From contig MEHQ01001858.1 in assembly GCA_008828725.1 (NCBI GenBank), positions 180,843 through 244,842 on the forward strand: a DNA stretch of 64,000 nt, in the 5' to 3' direction. The position numbers were made by a program, and so were the translations under genes. Below are positions 22,287 to 33,871 of the stretch, piece by piece. The notes below the pieces were generated by a model, which did not search any database, was not told the origin of the DNA, and worked only from the letters and a program-made list of their open reading frames with translations. The stretch is from Saccharina japonica. Taxonomy: Eukaryota > Sar > Phaeophyceae > Laminariales > Laminariaceae. The stretch's first letter is position 1. Every line of letters starts with the position of its first letter.

Positions 22287-24044
22287 AACAGGTTATACCG
22301 CAGACACGGAGTTTAATGCTTACGGTACCGTATGATACGTGCATGCATGACACGACGTCGGTACTGGCACGGATAGTACTTGTAGGTAGAGAGTAGAGAG
22401 CTGATGATGCAGCACTTAGGAAATTTGATCAATAAAGGTCCTGCATCCAATCATACCTACACATGCCCGGTACGAGCGAGTCCTCCAACTCCTGTGTCAT
22501 ACCCTGTACCCTGTACTCGTTCGTAGCAGTGTATACTCGTACCAGTATATAATAATGTAATAGTCAGGTACGTACTCGTTGTGTGCCTGATGGTATACAT
22601 ACACCAGGTAGCGATACGGGGGGGTGCATTAGCAATCAGCATTACGTACTCGTACGAGTAGCACAATCAAACACGACAACTACAGCAGTACGAAGTAGTA
22701 GCGGCATGGTATCCCACTGCTACTACTGCTGCTCTTATCACGACCCAACATAACATAATTATATTCATAGCAGCAAACAGCAAAGCAGCAGCCTCGTACA
22801 ACACAAACCAGCGCGATTCAGTACCAGCACGAGTACGTACGTACGCACGAGTTTTAAATCGGGTGCAAGAAAACATTGTACACGAGTACTCGCATCATAT
22901 CATATCTTGTCTTGCTGTTCCATCGAATGAAGCCTACGGAAGCGGCGGGATGACAAAGATTGATTTTCCCAAAATCTAAAATTTATAAGAAAAAAACAAG
23001 TTGAAGCAGGGTCCTTCATCCCATTTATCCAACTCACAGCTGACAGCTGACGTATTTATAATAATTTTATTTAATACAATTACCAGGTACTATTAATAGG
23101 GTATGATCGTACGATGACATCATACACAAACGGCCACAAGCAAGCGATAATAGTCAACGCTGCTGCCAGCTGTGCAAGCCATGCTATGTACTCATTTACC
23201 GTGCCATACAGCAGCAGTGGCGTATGCCATGTACACGTACACGCCGTCTACGGTCTACGGTCGGGCAAGTGAAGAGCGAAGAGCGGCGATTGGGGCTTGT
23301 TGCCTGTTGGCGTCCCTCCTTGTCACTTTTTGTTTGTATTCTATTCTTCTTGGCGTGCATGAAACTTTTCACATGTTCATCTTCAGTGTTTCAGTTTTCG
23401 GAGAGAGAAGACCGATTGCCTTGTCTATTTGTCATCAAAAGTGTTGAGTACTTGCTTGTTGCACCGCCTCGTTGAATACTGGAATTTTTGTATTTTTTTT
23501 CGATACTTTACATCGCAAGCAGCTACGTAGCCACAAGACCGCAGGCGCCCGTTGCTGCAGGTCACATGCCGCACAGGCTGCTGCTGCTACTGCTACTGCT
23601 GTCGGCTGTCGTATATAGCAGCATCGACGTCTAAACAGACAGCAGCGTCGACATATACGGGTGGCCTATCGAGGCGGTGACGCTGCTCTCAGTGTGATGT
23701 GATGCTGCTGTCAAATTCCAAGTCTAGTCTTTTTAGGTCTACGTAGAGCAGCAGCAGCAGAATTTTTATGCCTGATGGATTACCTATTATCTTGCTTTCA
23801 GTATAGAATGAAGCCCACCTGATAGATCCCCCGCTTGTTGCTCTGGTTGCGCCAGCACTCGAAAAGGGCATACACCACAACCCCCTGCCAACCAACGCGC
23901 ACAAAGGAAGGACGCAGAGATGGTGTCAGATTGACCGAAGCACTTAATACGCAATAGCACCGCTGGGTCGCAGCCGTCGTGCGTGCATGCTGCCTGCGGT
24001 GTTGCCTGTGCTCCCGGTGCTTGAACGGTTGAAAGTTGAAAGAC

Positions 24045-24087
<43 letters not shown>

Positions 24088-24552
24088 AAACATTTTGCTA
24101 CCAAAAGGGAAGCAAGGACCCTACTCGTACAGTAGTTTGTACTTCTGCAGCATCGTGCTATATTATACCTGGTAGGTATTAATCCAGTGAAAATGAAAGT
24201 TTGGATTATTATTATTCAACGACGGACGCGCCTGGTTCCTCGGCTGCTGCCTGCTGGGCCAAAATGCTACATAAATTCTTCGCTTCCGTTCTCCTGAACC
24301 ACCGCGGTGTGGGTGTTCGATGCGCCACGCTTCTGAAGGCTCTGTGTGTGGCACTACCAACGCGTGTCGTGATGCTGTGGGCGGCGTGCATGGTCTCGTG
24401 TCTCGGGCGGTGATTGTACAGCCTACAGCAGTCTCGACAGGGTAGTGCTGACTGCTGACTGCTGTACATGGAAACAAACGCCTAAAATCTGCAAGATAAG
24501 ATTGTGCTCGGTTGAATTGGCGCGAAAGGTAGACAGAACGCCCTCCTCTCAC
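22287..24552. other. Non-coding stretch, microsatellites and palindromic words
   Basis: No exon with convincing boundaries seen. It holds TACCAGGTACTATTAATAGG near 23081, CAGCTGACAGCTGACG near 23038, a (CAG)n tract at 24046-24084 and several CTGCTG runs at 23578-23605. Open frames at 23787-24104 and 24163-24550 are largely microsatellite-driven or uncertain. Confidence 0.4.
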
Positions 24553-24633
24553 CTGCGCCGCGGAGAACGCAGCTATAGTCCAGATCGGAGACCATGAGGA
24601 CGTGGATTCATCATCGCCAGCACTGTCGCTCAT
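24553..24633 (-). CDS. Candidate first exon, unknown protein
   Basis: An ATG at 24633 in the context ACCGCCATGAGC starts a 27-codon exon (MSDSAGDDESTSSWSP.., ending AAFSAAQ) that ends at a strong phase-0 donor, GCGCAG|GTGAGA. The frame also stays open past the donor for 156 codons. A following exon could begin after CTGCTGTAG near 24420, but this is not certain. No homology recognised. Confidence 0.35.
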
Positions 24634-24671
24634 GGCGGTAGCGCCTTCTGCCGATGGTATTGGGCGATAGG

Positions 24672-25154
24672 CTATAGGCTACCTGTAATACCTTTCGCCA
24701 ACGGCGGAGGTCTGTGTTCCACCGCTACTGCTGCTGCTGTGTCTGCGCTGCTTGCTGTGCGAGCTGGTCTGTGCCTCTCGCAGTCAAGCAATCTTCGCCC
24801 AGCGTAGCACGTGCTACCAACACCTGCGAGGTAGCTCCAGAGCCTCCAACTGCGGCGGCGACACGGGTAAAGAGGCTGTTGAGGTACAAATCCTGCCTTC
24901 GTTAGTGCCTGCCGGGGTAGGGTCAGCTGGCGTGCTGGCTGGCGTGCTATTAATCTGTAATAGCTGGCTGGCGTAAAAAACTCACAGAGAGAATATATTC
25001 CAATAATAATTTTAGGAAAGTACAAAATTCCGGGGGTCGGGGGGGGGGGGGGGGGGGGGGGGGGGGAAGATATTACGTTTCCCCCGAAAAGGCGTGTCGC
25101 TATTTCACGTTTCACCTTCGGTTTCGCACACAGCAGTTTCGTAAGATAATTCAT
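24672..25154. other. Mixed stretch with a long G-run and a possible exon
   Basis: The 25039-25066 run of about 28 G is probably a poorly resolved homopolymer. On the minus strand, about 24725-24897, a frame opening after ACGAAG reads DLYLNSLFTRVAAAVGG and ends in poly-Gln. It has protein-like composition but no firm boundaries. Confidence 0.25.
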
Positions 25155-25416
25155 GATTTTTTATGTTGGAAAAAATAATCGATTGCACCAGCATCATGAG
25201 CTTTTATTGATAAGGTTATCAGCTTGCCGCTCCGCCCCCTGTTGTATGAACGTTCGTACTCGTGTGCATACCCGCCTGGCACTTTCAAACCAAGACGTAC
25301 GAGTATATACGAAGTACGAGTACTCGTACGAGTAGTGCGACGTGCATACTACTGCTTGCTGTGTGTGCTGATGATGTCGACGGGTGTGTGTGTTCTTTCT
25401 TCATAAGGAACACACA

Positions 25417-25452
<36 letters not shown>

Positions 25453-25890
25453 AAGAACGGTGGGAATGAGGAGCGTGACAGACGCCTTCAAGTGGTCAAA
25501 CTCCTAACTGCATTAAGCTACTGCGTTGGCGGTTCTTCTCTTTTTGCTGTGTTCGTGCAATTGTCATCGATTGGATCGATTTGTATTATAAGCGATTTGT
25601 GTCAGCACAGAAACCTTTTTTGGCTCATGGGCAAGAATATAGGTTGGTGGGTGTGCGTTGTGGGTTGTATGATAGGTGAGAGAGTAACTGGATGGGTCGG
25701 TGGATCCCTGGGACGGTTGTCCCAACACCACCCACCAACATTTATCGTGAAGCGATACGCGTCAGCGCAAAAACCTTGTACAGGAGTGGATCGATGGGGT
25801 GTTCGTGGTCATTTTTGTTTTCGTTTTGTTTTTTTGTTTTCCATCCCCTTTATTATCTTCGTCCTTCCTTTCTCGCTTCATCCTATTAAT
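25155..25890. other. Stretch with (CTA)n and a local tandem duplication
   Basis: A (CTA)n tract lies at 25418-25452. A segment of about 170 bp is duplicated: AGCGATTTGTGTCAGCACAG near 25590 and AGCGATACGCGTCAGCGCAA near 25752, each followed by AACCTT and a GATCG or GGGCAAG context. The long plus-strand open frame across it (25384-26016) is not supported as a gene. Confidence 0.4.
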
Positions 25891-25891
25891 T

Positions 25892-26028
25892 GTCGTACCT
25901 CAGATCCGGGGTCACAAACTACTCTTCTCTCCCCTACGGTTCTTGCCTCGTATTTTTATCGCGAGAAGATTTCAGCATTTTCTTCCCTCGTCAACCCTCG
26001 CGTCGAATGGTGCTAAGCAGGTCGGAAA
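25892..26028 (-). mobile_element. SINE-family copy, 5' truncated
   Basis: The reverse complement matches 36845-36990: ATTCGACGCGAG..GACGAGGGAAGAAAA, then TCTCGCGATAAAAAT, then GGGGAGAGAAGAG and GTGACCCCGGATCTGAGGTA. The tRNA-like head present at 36761 is missing. Confidence 0.7.
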
Positions 26029-27232
26029 CGTAGGGCATCATGTTTGTGTACTCTTCAGGTCAAATACGTAGTACGTAGGTATACGTGAAATAAAAGGAAT
26101 AACAAAATGTAAAAATAAAAAAATAAAAGCTCCTTTGGTATACAGCAGCTATCACGATAATNNNNACAGTACTACTACTACTACTACCTTCGTACTACTA
26201 CTACAGTCAGTTACTGTTTATAGGGTTTATTAATATACCACATGGCATTGCACGTCGTACCGGTATATTATACCAGGTACAGCACAGCAGTATAATATAC
26301 CAGGTATATAATACTACCTGCTACATATATACGTGCCTGTCTGTACAAAATAACTACCTGGTATAATATATAACAAGGAACAGCACAGCAAGCAGCAGCA
26401 GCAGCTATTAAGGTGCGAGTAGAAATTAAATATAAAAGTGTCACAGAACAACAAAAGCGGCTTGGTATATGATATGAATACCACCTCATCAACCGCTCGT
26501 ACGAGTATTTAGCTACGAGTAGCTATTTTTAATAGAAGTACACTGCAGCAAGCGGCACGTATGTATGTGGTGTTGTTGTTTCGTGCAGGAAGATACAAAG
26601 TACGGCTCTGAGAGCTGGCGTGAGGTGGTGCTGTGAGACGTGAGACTTCCGGGGACGCAGTCATTTCCGGACGTTTCACACTGATGTGTTTTTTTGTCTA
26701 ATCGTTATTTCTACCCGTCGCTGCCCGTCGACACATTACATACTTCGAAGTATTATTATTCCATTTATTTTTCATCTGACAATGTGCAGCTCTTATTTGA
26801 GTCATACAATTAACATACACTTCTCACAATCACCAATCATGCCTGAATACTACAGTAGACAAACACATACCAGGTTACCAATAATAATGCCGTCCCCCAA
26901 ATGAATGGCTTTACCGACTCCTCACCGACGTTTCACCAATCAATCAATCAAATCTGAAAGGGTGACATGTACTTATACTTATTGTTGTGTCTTTCAATCA
27001 AACCTAGATTCTATGTTCCCCTTCTTGATGGAAAGATCGACACCCCTCATATATACCTATATGTGTTTCCGGACGACCGGCCCACAAAATCCCAAAGCAA
27101 TAAATCCTCACCCTCATTTCCATCCCCACATCAGGAAAAGTCAACAATTTGCTATCCTTCTCCCGTCCAACTATTATAATCCCCTACTCGGCATCTATGT
27201 ACCAACCCCACGTCATCAGCATCAGCCCCCCC
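26029..27232. other. Non-coding stretch with an assembly gap
   Basis: NNNN at 26162-26165 is followed by (CTA)n. TACCAGGTA words cluster at 26270-26365. A proline-rich plus-strand open frame at 26905-27303 has low-complexity content and no recognisable domain. Confidence 0.4.
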
Positions 27233-28796
27233 TCATCTTCCCTCCTCGCTCTCCTCGCTTGCCGATCCCGCAATGCCAGCTTGTACCGATGAACTCAGCG
27301 TGAAATCGCAACCGGTCACCGAAATGGTCCGAAGAAGGCGTTCCTTGCAGATTCCTTTCTTGGCCATGCCCCCCCCACCCCTTCCTCCGACCACACTCGT
27401 CGCCAGCTGGTCGATGAATTCGCTGCCTTCCTTTCCGAGACGCCGAAAGCTTTCCACCGCAAGAGTGACAAGTTCATGGCTGCGCTCGTCGAAGGGCACA
27501 TGTCCAACGCGAGCGTAGTGGTTGCGATTTCGCGCCTCAGAAGTTAAAGCAGCTGATTCATCTTGGTCAGCACTTCCGGCACGCAGGTGAACCCCCGCTT
27601 GGGGATCCGCGTACGTGATATCGAGGAGTAAGGATTTGCATCGGAAATCCGATGCCGACGCGCCTCGGAGACCTCCCCTCTCAATTACAATGCCCATGCG
27701 TGGGTCCCTGTCGGCGTTAAAGGGCGCACCGCTTTCCACTTGGTGGCGGACGGACGTCCGCTTCAGAAAGCGAGAGATCGCGTGGACCAACGGCTGATGT
27801 TGATTTACCTGCGCGTCCGCGCGGTGGCACAAGCGTGCATGTCGCGTGTTGGCATCCGCTGCACCACAGGCAGGTCACTTCGCCGCCAAGTCCTCTTCGA
27901 TCCCCAGTTGTCGCCGCCCTGCGTATAGGAACTCCTGGGCTGGTATAACGAGTTGAGCGTCCACCGACCTCGCTCGCAACCACGCGGCAGCTCCATGTCC
28001 TGACTGGCTCCGCTGCCTAGCCTTTGCGCATTCTCGGGTCTCGCTCTCCCCGAAAGCGTCGACCCCCTCCGGTGGGCGCGCGTGGGTGGGGAGTTCGTCC
28101 AGAGATGACGTACCTGTCGTACCGCACCCGGTTGACCTGTTCTCCGAGTTTTGTCTGCGTTTTGTGCGAGTTGGTGGTCTCAGCGTCGTGTGCTGCTAAC
28201 ACGTCTCTATCCGAATTCCCGGATGCGCAGATCTTCTCAGGGCGGAATGCTCTGTCTCTCCAGCCCCGCGGTACTACTTCACCCATCTCCTCTTTGGCAA
28301 CTCCGCCCTCATCTCGGAGGCGTCGCACTCCCTCCCATATACTGTCCACCAGTTCTGATCCTGGAAGGTTCCTCCGCACCTTTTCCCCCAGACTGCCAGA
28401 GAGGTCCGCCAGGACTGCGGGTAGCGTTGCCACCAGGCTCCCTACCGATGCGGACACCCTTCTCGCTTTTGCCGACGACATTCCGAGCCTCCCTGCTCCC
28501 GTTGACAAGCTGGTCTGCGGAAGTTGGTGGGGTATGATAGCAGTGTGAGCCGTTCCGCCGTGCACCCCTCCTCGAAAAAGGACGATAATTCCGCCGTTCC
28601 TGGAAGCTCGAGAAGGTTTTCAAGCATCCACATTGCGCCATTGTCTGCCCGTCGACGAGCTGGCAGAGACAGTCTTGGGTCCATCACCCGCTCGACGTAC
28701 GCCGTTCGTTGCACCATAGAGCCGGTGGCTATAAGGTTGGCCGCTTTCTTGTCCGGCATGCGTGGCAGCATCCGCGCGAGTTGTTCCGCCCCTCCT
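27233..28796 (-). pseudogene. R2-like retrotransposon A, C-terminal half (after the insertion)
   Basis: Broken minus-strand frames continue the polyprotein of 29207-32300. Going 3'-ward they give GGAEQLARMLPRMPDKKAAN, MVQRTAYVERVMD, SASVGSLVATLPAVLADLSG, EKVRRNLPGS, a zinc-knuckle-like C..C..HARLCH near 27825-27870, then FNADRDPRM and LLLDITYADPQAGVHLRAGS near 27620-27720, and FDERSHELVTLAVESFRRLG. The spacing of the HARLCH finger before an R-D-P/L-L-D block suggests the restriction-like endonuclease used by R2-type elements for target cutting. That reading is an inference; the catalytic residues were not aligned. Multiple frameshifts show it is inactive. Confidence 0.75.
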
Positions 28797-29206
28797 GGAC
28801 CTGCCAGAAAGAAGAAGGAGGTATACCAGTAGCCGGGAGGAGGAGGAAGTAGATGCACAGATGTGCCCATGTGGCAAGGCCATAGAGAGAAGAATTCACA
28901 TAGTGGGAGAATGTGAAAGGTACAAGGAGGAAAGGGATGTGTTAGAGGAGGAGATGAGAAAAATAGACGAGTGTGACATGGAGCAGTTTGGCACACTAAA
29001 TAGTAGCGAGAAAACGGTCGCTATCTTAGGAGATAGATGGTGGCCACAGGCGGCGAAATAGGAAGGGGATAAGATTAGCAAAACGTTTCTTTGTAATATA
29101 TGGAAACAACGTAATGAGCGCCCAAGTGTTGGAGGTGTCTCTATTAGGAGTAGGAACGGTGCTCCGTCTCGAAAGGGATGCGTGGTCAATGGTCCAATGA
29201 CTAAGN
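28797..29206 (+). mobile_element. Retrotransposon B, 5'-truncated copy nested in retrotransposon A
   Basis: The plus strand encodes the C-terminal tail LPERRRRYTSSREEEEVDAQ, MCPCGKAIERRIHIVGECE, KYKEERDVLEEEMRKID-like sequence, ILGDRWWPQAAK, an in-frame stop, then NERPSVGGVSIRSRNGAPS and NGPMTK. A second copy is at 33872-34876. The insert begins abruptly at CTGCCAGAAAG and ends at ATGACTAAG with an N and a 19-base C-run. Retrotransposon A stops and resumes exactly around it, so this is a nested 5'-truncated insertion; the N-gap leaves the right junction unproven. Confidence 0.75.
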
Positions 29207-32200
29207 CCCCCCCCCCCCCCCCCCCTCGCGTACGATCCCTATAGCGCTCTCTATCGCATACTCGTCAGTTCCAACGGGTACCCCCACCACCTTTATCCCT
29301 CCCTCGTCTGCTATGCGGACCCCCACTCCTGCCAAAAGCGATATCTCTTCCGGCGTGGGCACGTGACCCTTCGGGGCCAAGGCAACCGTCTTGCCCGGGT
29401 TGAGGTGTATCCCCCTCAAGTGACTGTCAGCTCCCGCTCGAGGAAATACACCACTCCCACCGTCCGGGTGATATCTCGCCGGCAGCGATAGTGATGTCGT
29501 CAAGGTATGCGTAGGCTTCGACCCCCTGCGATTCGTATTCCTCCCGAACCCTCGTAAGCACCGGCCGTAGCGGCAGGCAGAACAGGGCCGGTCCCATAGC
29601 GTCTCCTTGCTGCACCCCACGGGAGCATTCGAGCTTCTCTCTTTCTCACGAGTCCATCTGGAAGAACACGGAGGCGGGCCTCTCGCCATAGCACTTAGCT
29701 ACGAACCCCGTGAGTGCTGGCGTGCAGGCGGTTACATGCTCGAGCATAGGTTTCCGCAGGGCCGAGTTGAACGCGTTAGACGCGTCTGTCTGGATGATCC
29801 AGTTGCCTTCCTCATGGTGTATTCGGGCACGTAATGCTAGATGCTCCACCCCCCCCGACACCCCCACCCCGTACTGCCTTGCTTCGAGATTTAGCTCCTC
29901 CACACGCGGTCTCCACTCCTCATATTCCCTGCCGCAATCAGGCGCCTCCACGTCATCCCCACACATACCGGGCGGCATTTTCCCCCCAGGGCCGTGATAT
30001 TTGACTGCAGGAACAGCCCCCAAAACTCCGACGGGGAAGCGTCAGGTTCATCCACCATCCTCCTCCTAAAGGCTTCGATGCCGGCGCCAAAGTGTTCTCG
30101 GCCAAATTGGGTGTTCTGATGATCGACTGTAGGTGCGAAAAGCGCAAACCGTCACTCCCCGCTCCTGATAGTGCGTTGCGAGAGTTGATAACCTCGAAAG
30201 CCACCTGAGGGTGAAGCTCTCCTTCTGGGCGCCACGTGGGGCCACTCCCTTCCTCTGCTTCGGTCAAGCTTGCCACCCTGGCTGCCGCCGCTGCTTCTTG
30301 GACGGAGTTTCGGTCTTTTTGCGGGAATTTGGCTTTGACTATAGACCATGTAGCCTCATTGCCGGGCGCGCGCGGTTCTGCTAACAGATCACGCGCTGCT
30401 ACTGTTACCCCCCCCTGGTGCCGGCACGCTGACGCGGCCCTCTCGTACTTGGCCTCGTCCGTTGCTTCGCGTGCTAGCCCCCTGAGGCGTGTTGCCGTGC
30501 CTTCGGTGTACTCCATAAGCCATGGGAGAATCATGGTGAAGTCCCCGCGTTCGGCAGACTTGAACCTTGCGGTCCTACTCATTCGCCCGTCCTGGGAGTG
30601 CAGCAAGGCTGGGAGGATGTACCACAGCTTTAGCGCCCGCAAAAGGGAAGCCGGTGTGTTGGGGGTCCCGCTGGGTCCGTGCACCCCCAGAGCGTGGTTG
30701 ACGAGACCTAGCAAGTGGGTGATGAGCGTAGCGTGAGTGGTTACCAGTTTCGGTTGCACTTTAACGACGGTAATGAACCGCATTTGAAGGTCGGTCATGG
30801 ACACTCTGTCGAAGGGATCTGCCACCTCCAGACTATCTTGGTCCCAGGGGTAGTAAGTAGAGCCCTTGGCGGTGTCCCTCGTCGTCCTCTTCGGGCCTCC
30901 CCCTTAGAGCAACGGCTGCCTCTCGAAGGCCGGGGTCGGCCTGTACAGCGGTATCAAGGGCCTCCCGTCTCCCGTGCCGTGCCCCGCACCCACGCTTGCT
31001 GCAGACGAGCGGCGCCTGTGTCCCCCTTCGCGCCCCACCGCTCCTGACTGCCACCAGCACGCATCTCGCATGGATGACGTGGTTTCCGTCCCCGCACGGC
31101 AGTGTTACCACGCGGTGTCCTTGGTTGGCCGCTGCGGTACAGACCCCGCACGCTATGCGTTCATGGTTCCGGCCTAGGGAGGCGCGCAGCCGCGCGCTTC
31201 CCACTTGAGGCTCTGCAGCTCCTCCATGTACCCTTCCACCTGGTGGTTCCCCCTCCGGGCGGTCAGATCCGCTGTCTTCCCCTGCGGAGGCCCTTTCTCG
31301 GCGTCCTCGCCTCTGCGAGTCCCTGTTGCCGGTCGTTGGAGGTGGAGCGCTACCCCCCCCTCCCCGCGTTGCGTTCTTCGCTCCTGCCGGTCCCTCTCTC
31401 GGCACTGGCTGCTCGTCCTCCTCGTCCTCCCCTCCCTGGTCTACCTCGCCTTCCGCTCTCGGTCACCCCTCCCTCCCCTTCCCCATCTGACGCAGACGTC
31501 ATAGTTTCGGTTGCTGCCGGAGCGGTGTCAGTCCGGGCCAGGGTAACTCCTGCGCTCCGTAGCTGTAACTGCGCACCCCCCCCCTCTCCGGCGGAGTGAC
31601 TACCTCCCGTGCTTCCTCTTGTCGTTCCTCCTTGGTCCCGACGATTTTCCCCCATCACGCTGCTGCTTAAATCGAGGGACCCCGCTCAACCCCCGGGAAT
31701 CGAGGAAGCCCTCATTCCGCTCAGCGCTTCTCGTAAGTCGATACACCATCTCGTCAAGCGTTCATCCCAAACAGGGTCCAGGTGTACCAGGAACTCTTGC
31801 ACGTGGGGGCAGATGTAGAGCCGTATTCCTTGAAGGCGCAGCACAACGTCTTTCGCGTGGGCGTCGTTTGCTCGGATCAGTTGGCGGTAGCGGTCAACAC
31901 GTTGTGTCCAACCTCGTGGACGAGGGCACTCAATCTAAGCCCCTGAAGGTAGACCTAAGGTATCGCAAAACAGGGTACATACGAGGAATTATGCCGTTTC
32001 GCAGTGTCCCTGGGCTCGCAACATGTCTTCGAACGTGTCGTATACACCGGTGCTTTGGTACTCGGTCTGGTCTAGTCCAACTGCGAGGGCTCCCGACCGA
32101 CTATGGTCTATTCATAGAACCGCAGGGCCTCGAACGTCCTCGGCCATCTGGCCATCGCCCTCCTGCGTGTTCCTCGATCGCGCCCTTTTCCCGAGCAAAT

Positions 32201-32300
32201 TCCGCTGGGTGGGGGGGTCGTCGTCCCAATGGCTATTCCGATTGGCACGCGAGGCACGGCCGTGGGTCTGCGCTCCCGCGTGCAACACATTATATACACA
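29207..32300 (-). pseudogene. R2-like retrotransposon A, N-terminal half: RING-like finger and YLDD reverse transcriptase
   Basis: Reading the minus strand from about 32300: an N-terminal region (MAEDVRGPAV.., YQSTGVYDTFEDML..), low-complexity Gly/Arg/Ser sequence (31350-31658), and a RING-like Zn finger at about 31150-30980 (CGVC..C..H..C..C). Then comes an upstream region with GSDGLRFSHLQS (near 30150), followed by the reverse transcriptase motifs IIQTDASNAFNS (near 29790), QQGDAMGPALF (29612) and AYLDDI (catalytic YLDD at about 29507-29496), then GIHLNPGKTVAL. Order and motifs match R2-like non-LTR reverse transcriptases. Frames shift near 30830, 29950, 29640 and 29430. Plus-strand open frames here are shadows of this GC-rich coding sequence. 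Confidence 0.8.
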
Positions 32301-33123
32301 CATAGAAATACATCCAGCACACACCCAGTGTCCGTGCCGATTCTTCATTCTATTAATTGTATTAATAGAGAGATACAAACTCTAGGGCTTTTTGTCTGTG
32401 GTAACAAAACAACGAACGGCACACAGAGAGAGATACTACGACGTACAGTTAGTACATGACATTGAAATGCAGCAAGGAGAGTAGACAATGCAAGGGTATG
32501 TCTTCGTACTGATGATGAATAAAAGACGGGGGCACATCATAATACACACACGCCAGCAATCCAGATCTATTTTTTTTGTATGAAATATAATATAGTTATA
32601 TTTTTACTCGTACCATTAATAGCATAAACATATAGAACGAAGGACACAATAAAATGAAAGAAACTCAAAAAGAGGAAACACACATATATACCTGGTATAC
32701 ATGCATTAATAGTACTGTACTATATTATGTGTCATGCTCTCCCCCGGAGGAGTTGCGACAGACGTACCAAAAATAAATTCGACAAAAAACAAACACACGA
32801 ACGAAACAATAAACGGAAACAGAAAGCAACACCACAAAAAACAGGCTCGCCATGGCATCAAGACAAAAAAAAAGAACTCTTGCGTACGAGTACTGCTGTT
32901 GTAGTAGTATATAATAACAGCTAAACGAAAGGAAAGCAAGAAAGGAAACAAAACAAAACACAACAAAAAGTGCATCGGAGGCAGCCGCAGCAGTTTGCGG
33001 TATACGAGTAGCACAAACAGGTTCTACCTACTATATTAATTTAATAGTCGGCCTGTGGTAGGTACCTTGCTGCCCTGTTTGCCGTACCCACTGCTTTCAT
33101 CTACCGCGATTTCCCTATGACGC
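32301..33123. other. AT-rich non-coding stretch
   Basis: Contains ATTAATAG-like words near 32350, 32610 and 32705, TACGAGTA words near 32885 and 33000, and poly-A runs. No gene or repeat boundary recognised. Confidence 0.4.
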
Positions 33124-33240
33124 AATAATAGCTGCCTGGTCGGTGAAAACCCGACATGCTCCGTCCCGGCATTGTAGGGATGCGAGGGTCTATGGTCATA
33201 CGACTACGGCCATGCATGAAAATGAAGTTATGAAATACCC
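33124..33240 (+). repeat. R-type tandem repeat, partial first unit
   Basis: Ends of the ~0.6-kb R unit: GGTGAAAACCCGACATGCTC, CGTCCCGGCATTGTAGGGAT, GCGAGGGTCTATGGTCATAC and GACTACGGCC. It joins a C-run and the start of the next unit near 33260. Confidence 0.7.
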
Positions 33241-33263
33241 CCCCCCCCGATGGTAGTACCCCC

Positions 33264-33871
33264 CCTATAAATATATGATATATTTATAGGTTGGGTTGGC
33301 GTCGGTTGGCAACGACGCTGTAAAACACGCCACTCGCTGCGTGAGCTAGACAACCAGGGTGCCGTTTTTTATTTTGATTATTTTTTTTGCGGTTCACCCC
33401 AAAGCTGTGCGGCTCAGTGTACGATCATTTGTGCGGGGTGGAGAACGCTTTGATCCGCACAAGGGGGAAATGTGTCGTATCACGTAGTGTTAATATGGTA
33501 AGGCGTCCCGCGAGGCAGTTACATAGTAACAACGCGCATTGCTGGTCTCGCGGAAGCATGGCCCACACCAGAATTAAATTACATCATTGAAGCTGTCGTC
33601 TATATGGCAATCCGCCTCAGAGGCGGTTCCTCTAGGCCAGGATGGCAGGATAACCTCCATGCGACATCCGCCCAATACCTCACGAGAGAGAGCCATCGGG
33701 CAGCTTTACGTTTCGCACCGCGCTGTGCTAAGCAATGTCTGCGGCGTGGACTGGTGAACAAACGCCAAACCGGCGGACTGAGTGCTCCGTCCCGGCATTG
33801 AAGGGATGCGAGGGTCTATGGTCATACGACTACGGCCGTGCACGATATGAGTACACCCCCAATGCACCTTG
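33264..33871 (+). repeat. R-type tandem repeat, full unit 1
   Basis: Starts CTATAAATATATGATATATT and runs through GGCGTCGGTTGGCAACGACG, TCACGTAGTGTTAATATGGT and CCGCCTCAGAGGCGGTTC (a hairpin) to GGTCTATGGTCATACGACTA and GAGTACACCCCC. The second unit is at 35360-35880. The two are separated by a retrotransposon B insertion. Confidence 0.8.

Noticed and set aside
25384-26016. 210-codon plus-strand open frame
   Set aside because: Begins in a (CTA)n tract, crosses a local duplication and ends in a SINE copy; no domain.
28024-28548. 174-codon plus-strand open frame
   Set aside because: Antisense to retrotransposon A coding sequence, which carries recognisable motifs on the other strand.
31102-32305. 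Long plus-strand open frames in GC-rich DNA
   Set aside because: They are antisense shadows of retrotransposon A, whose motifs are on the minus strand.
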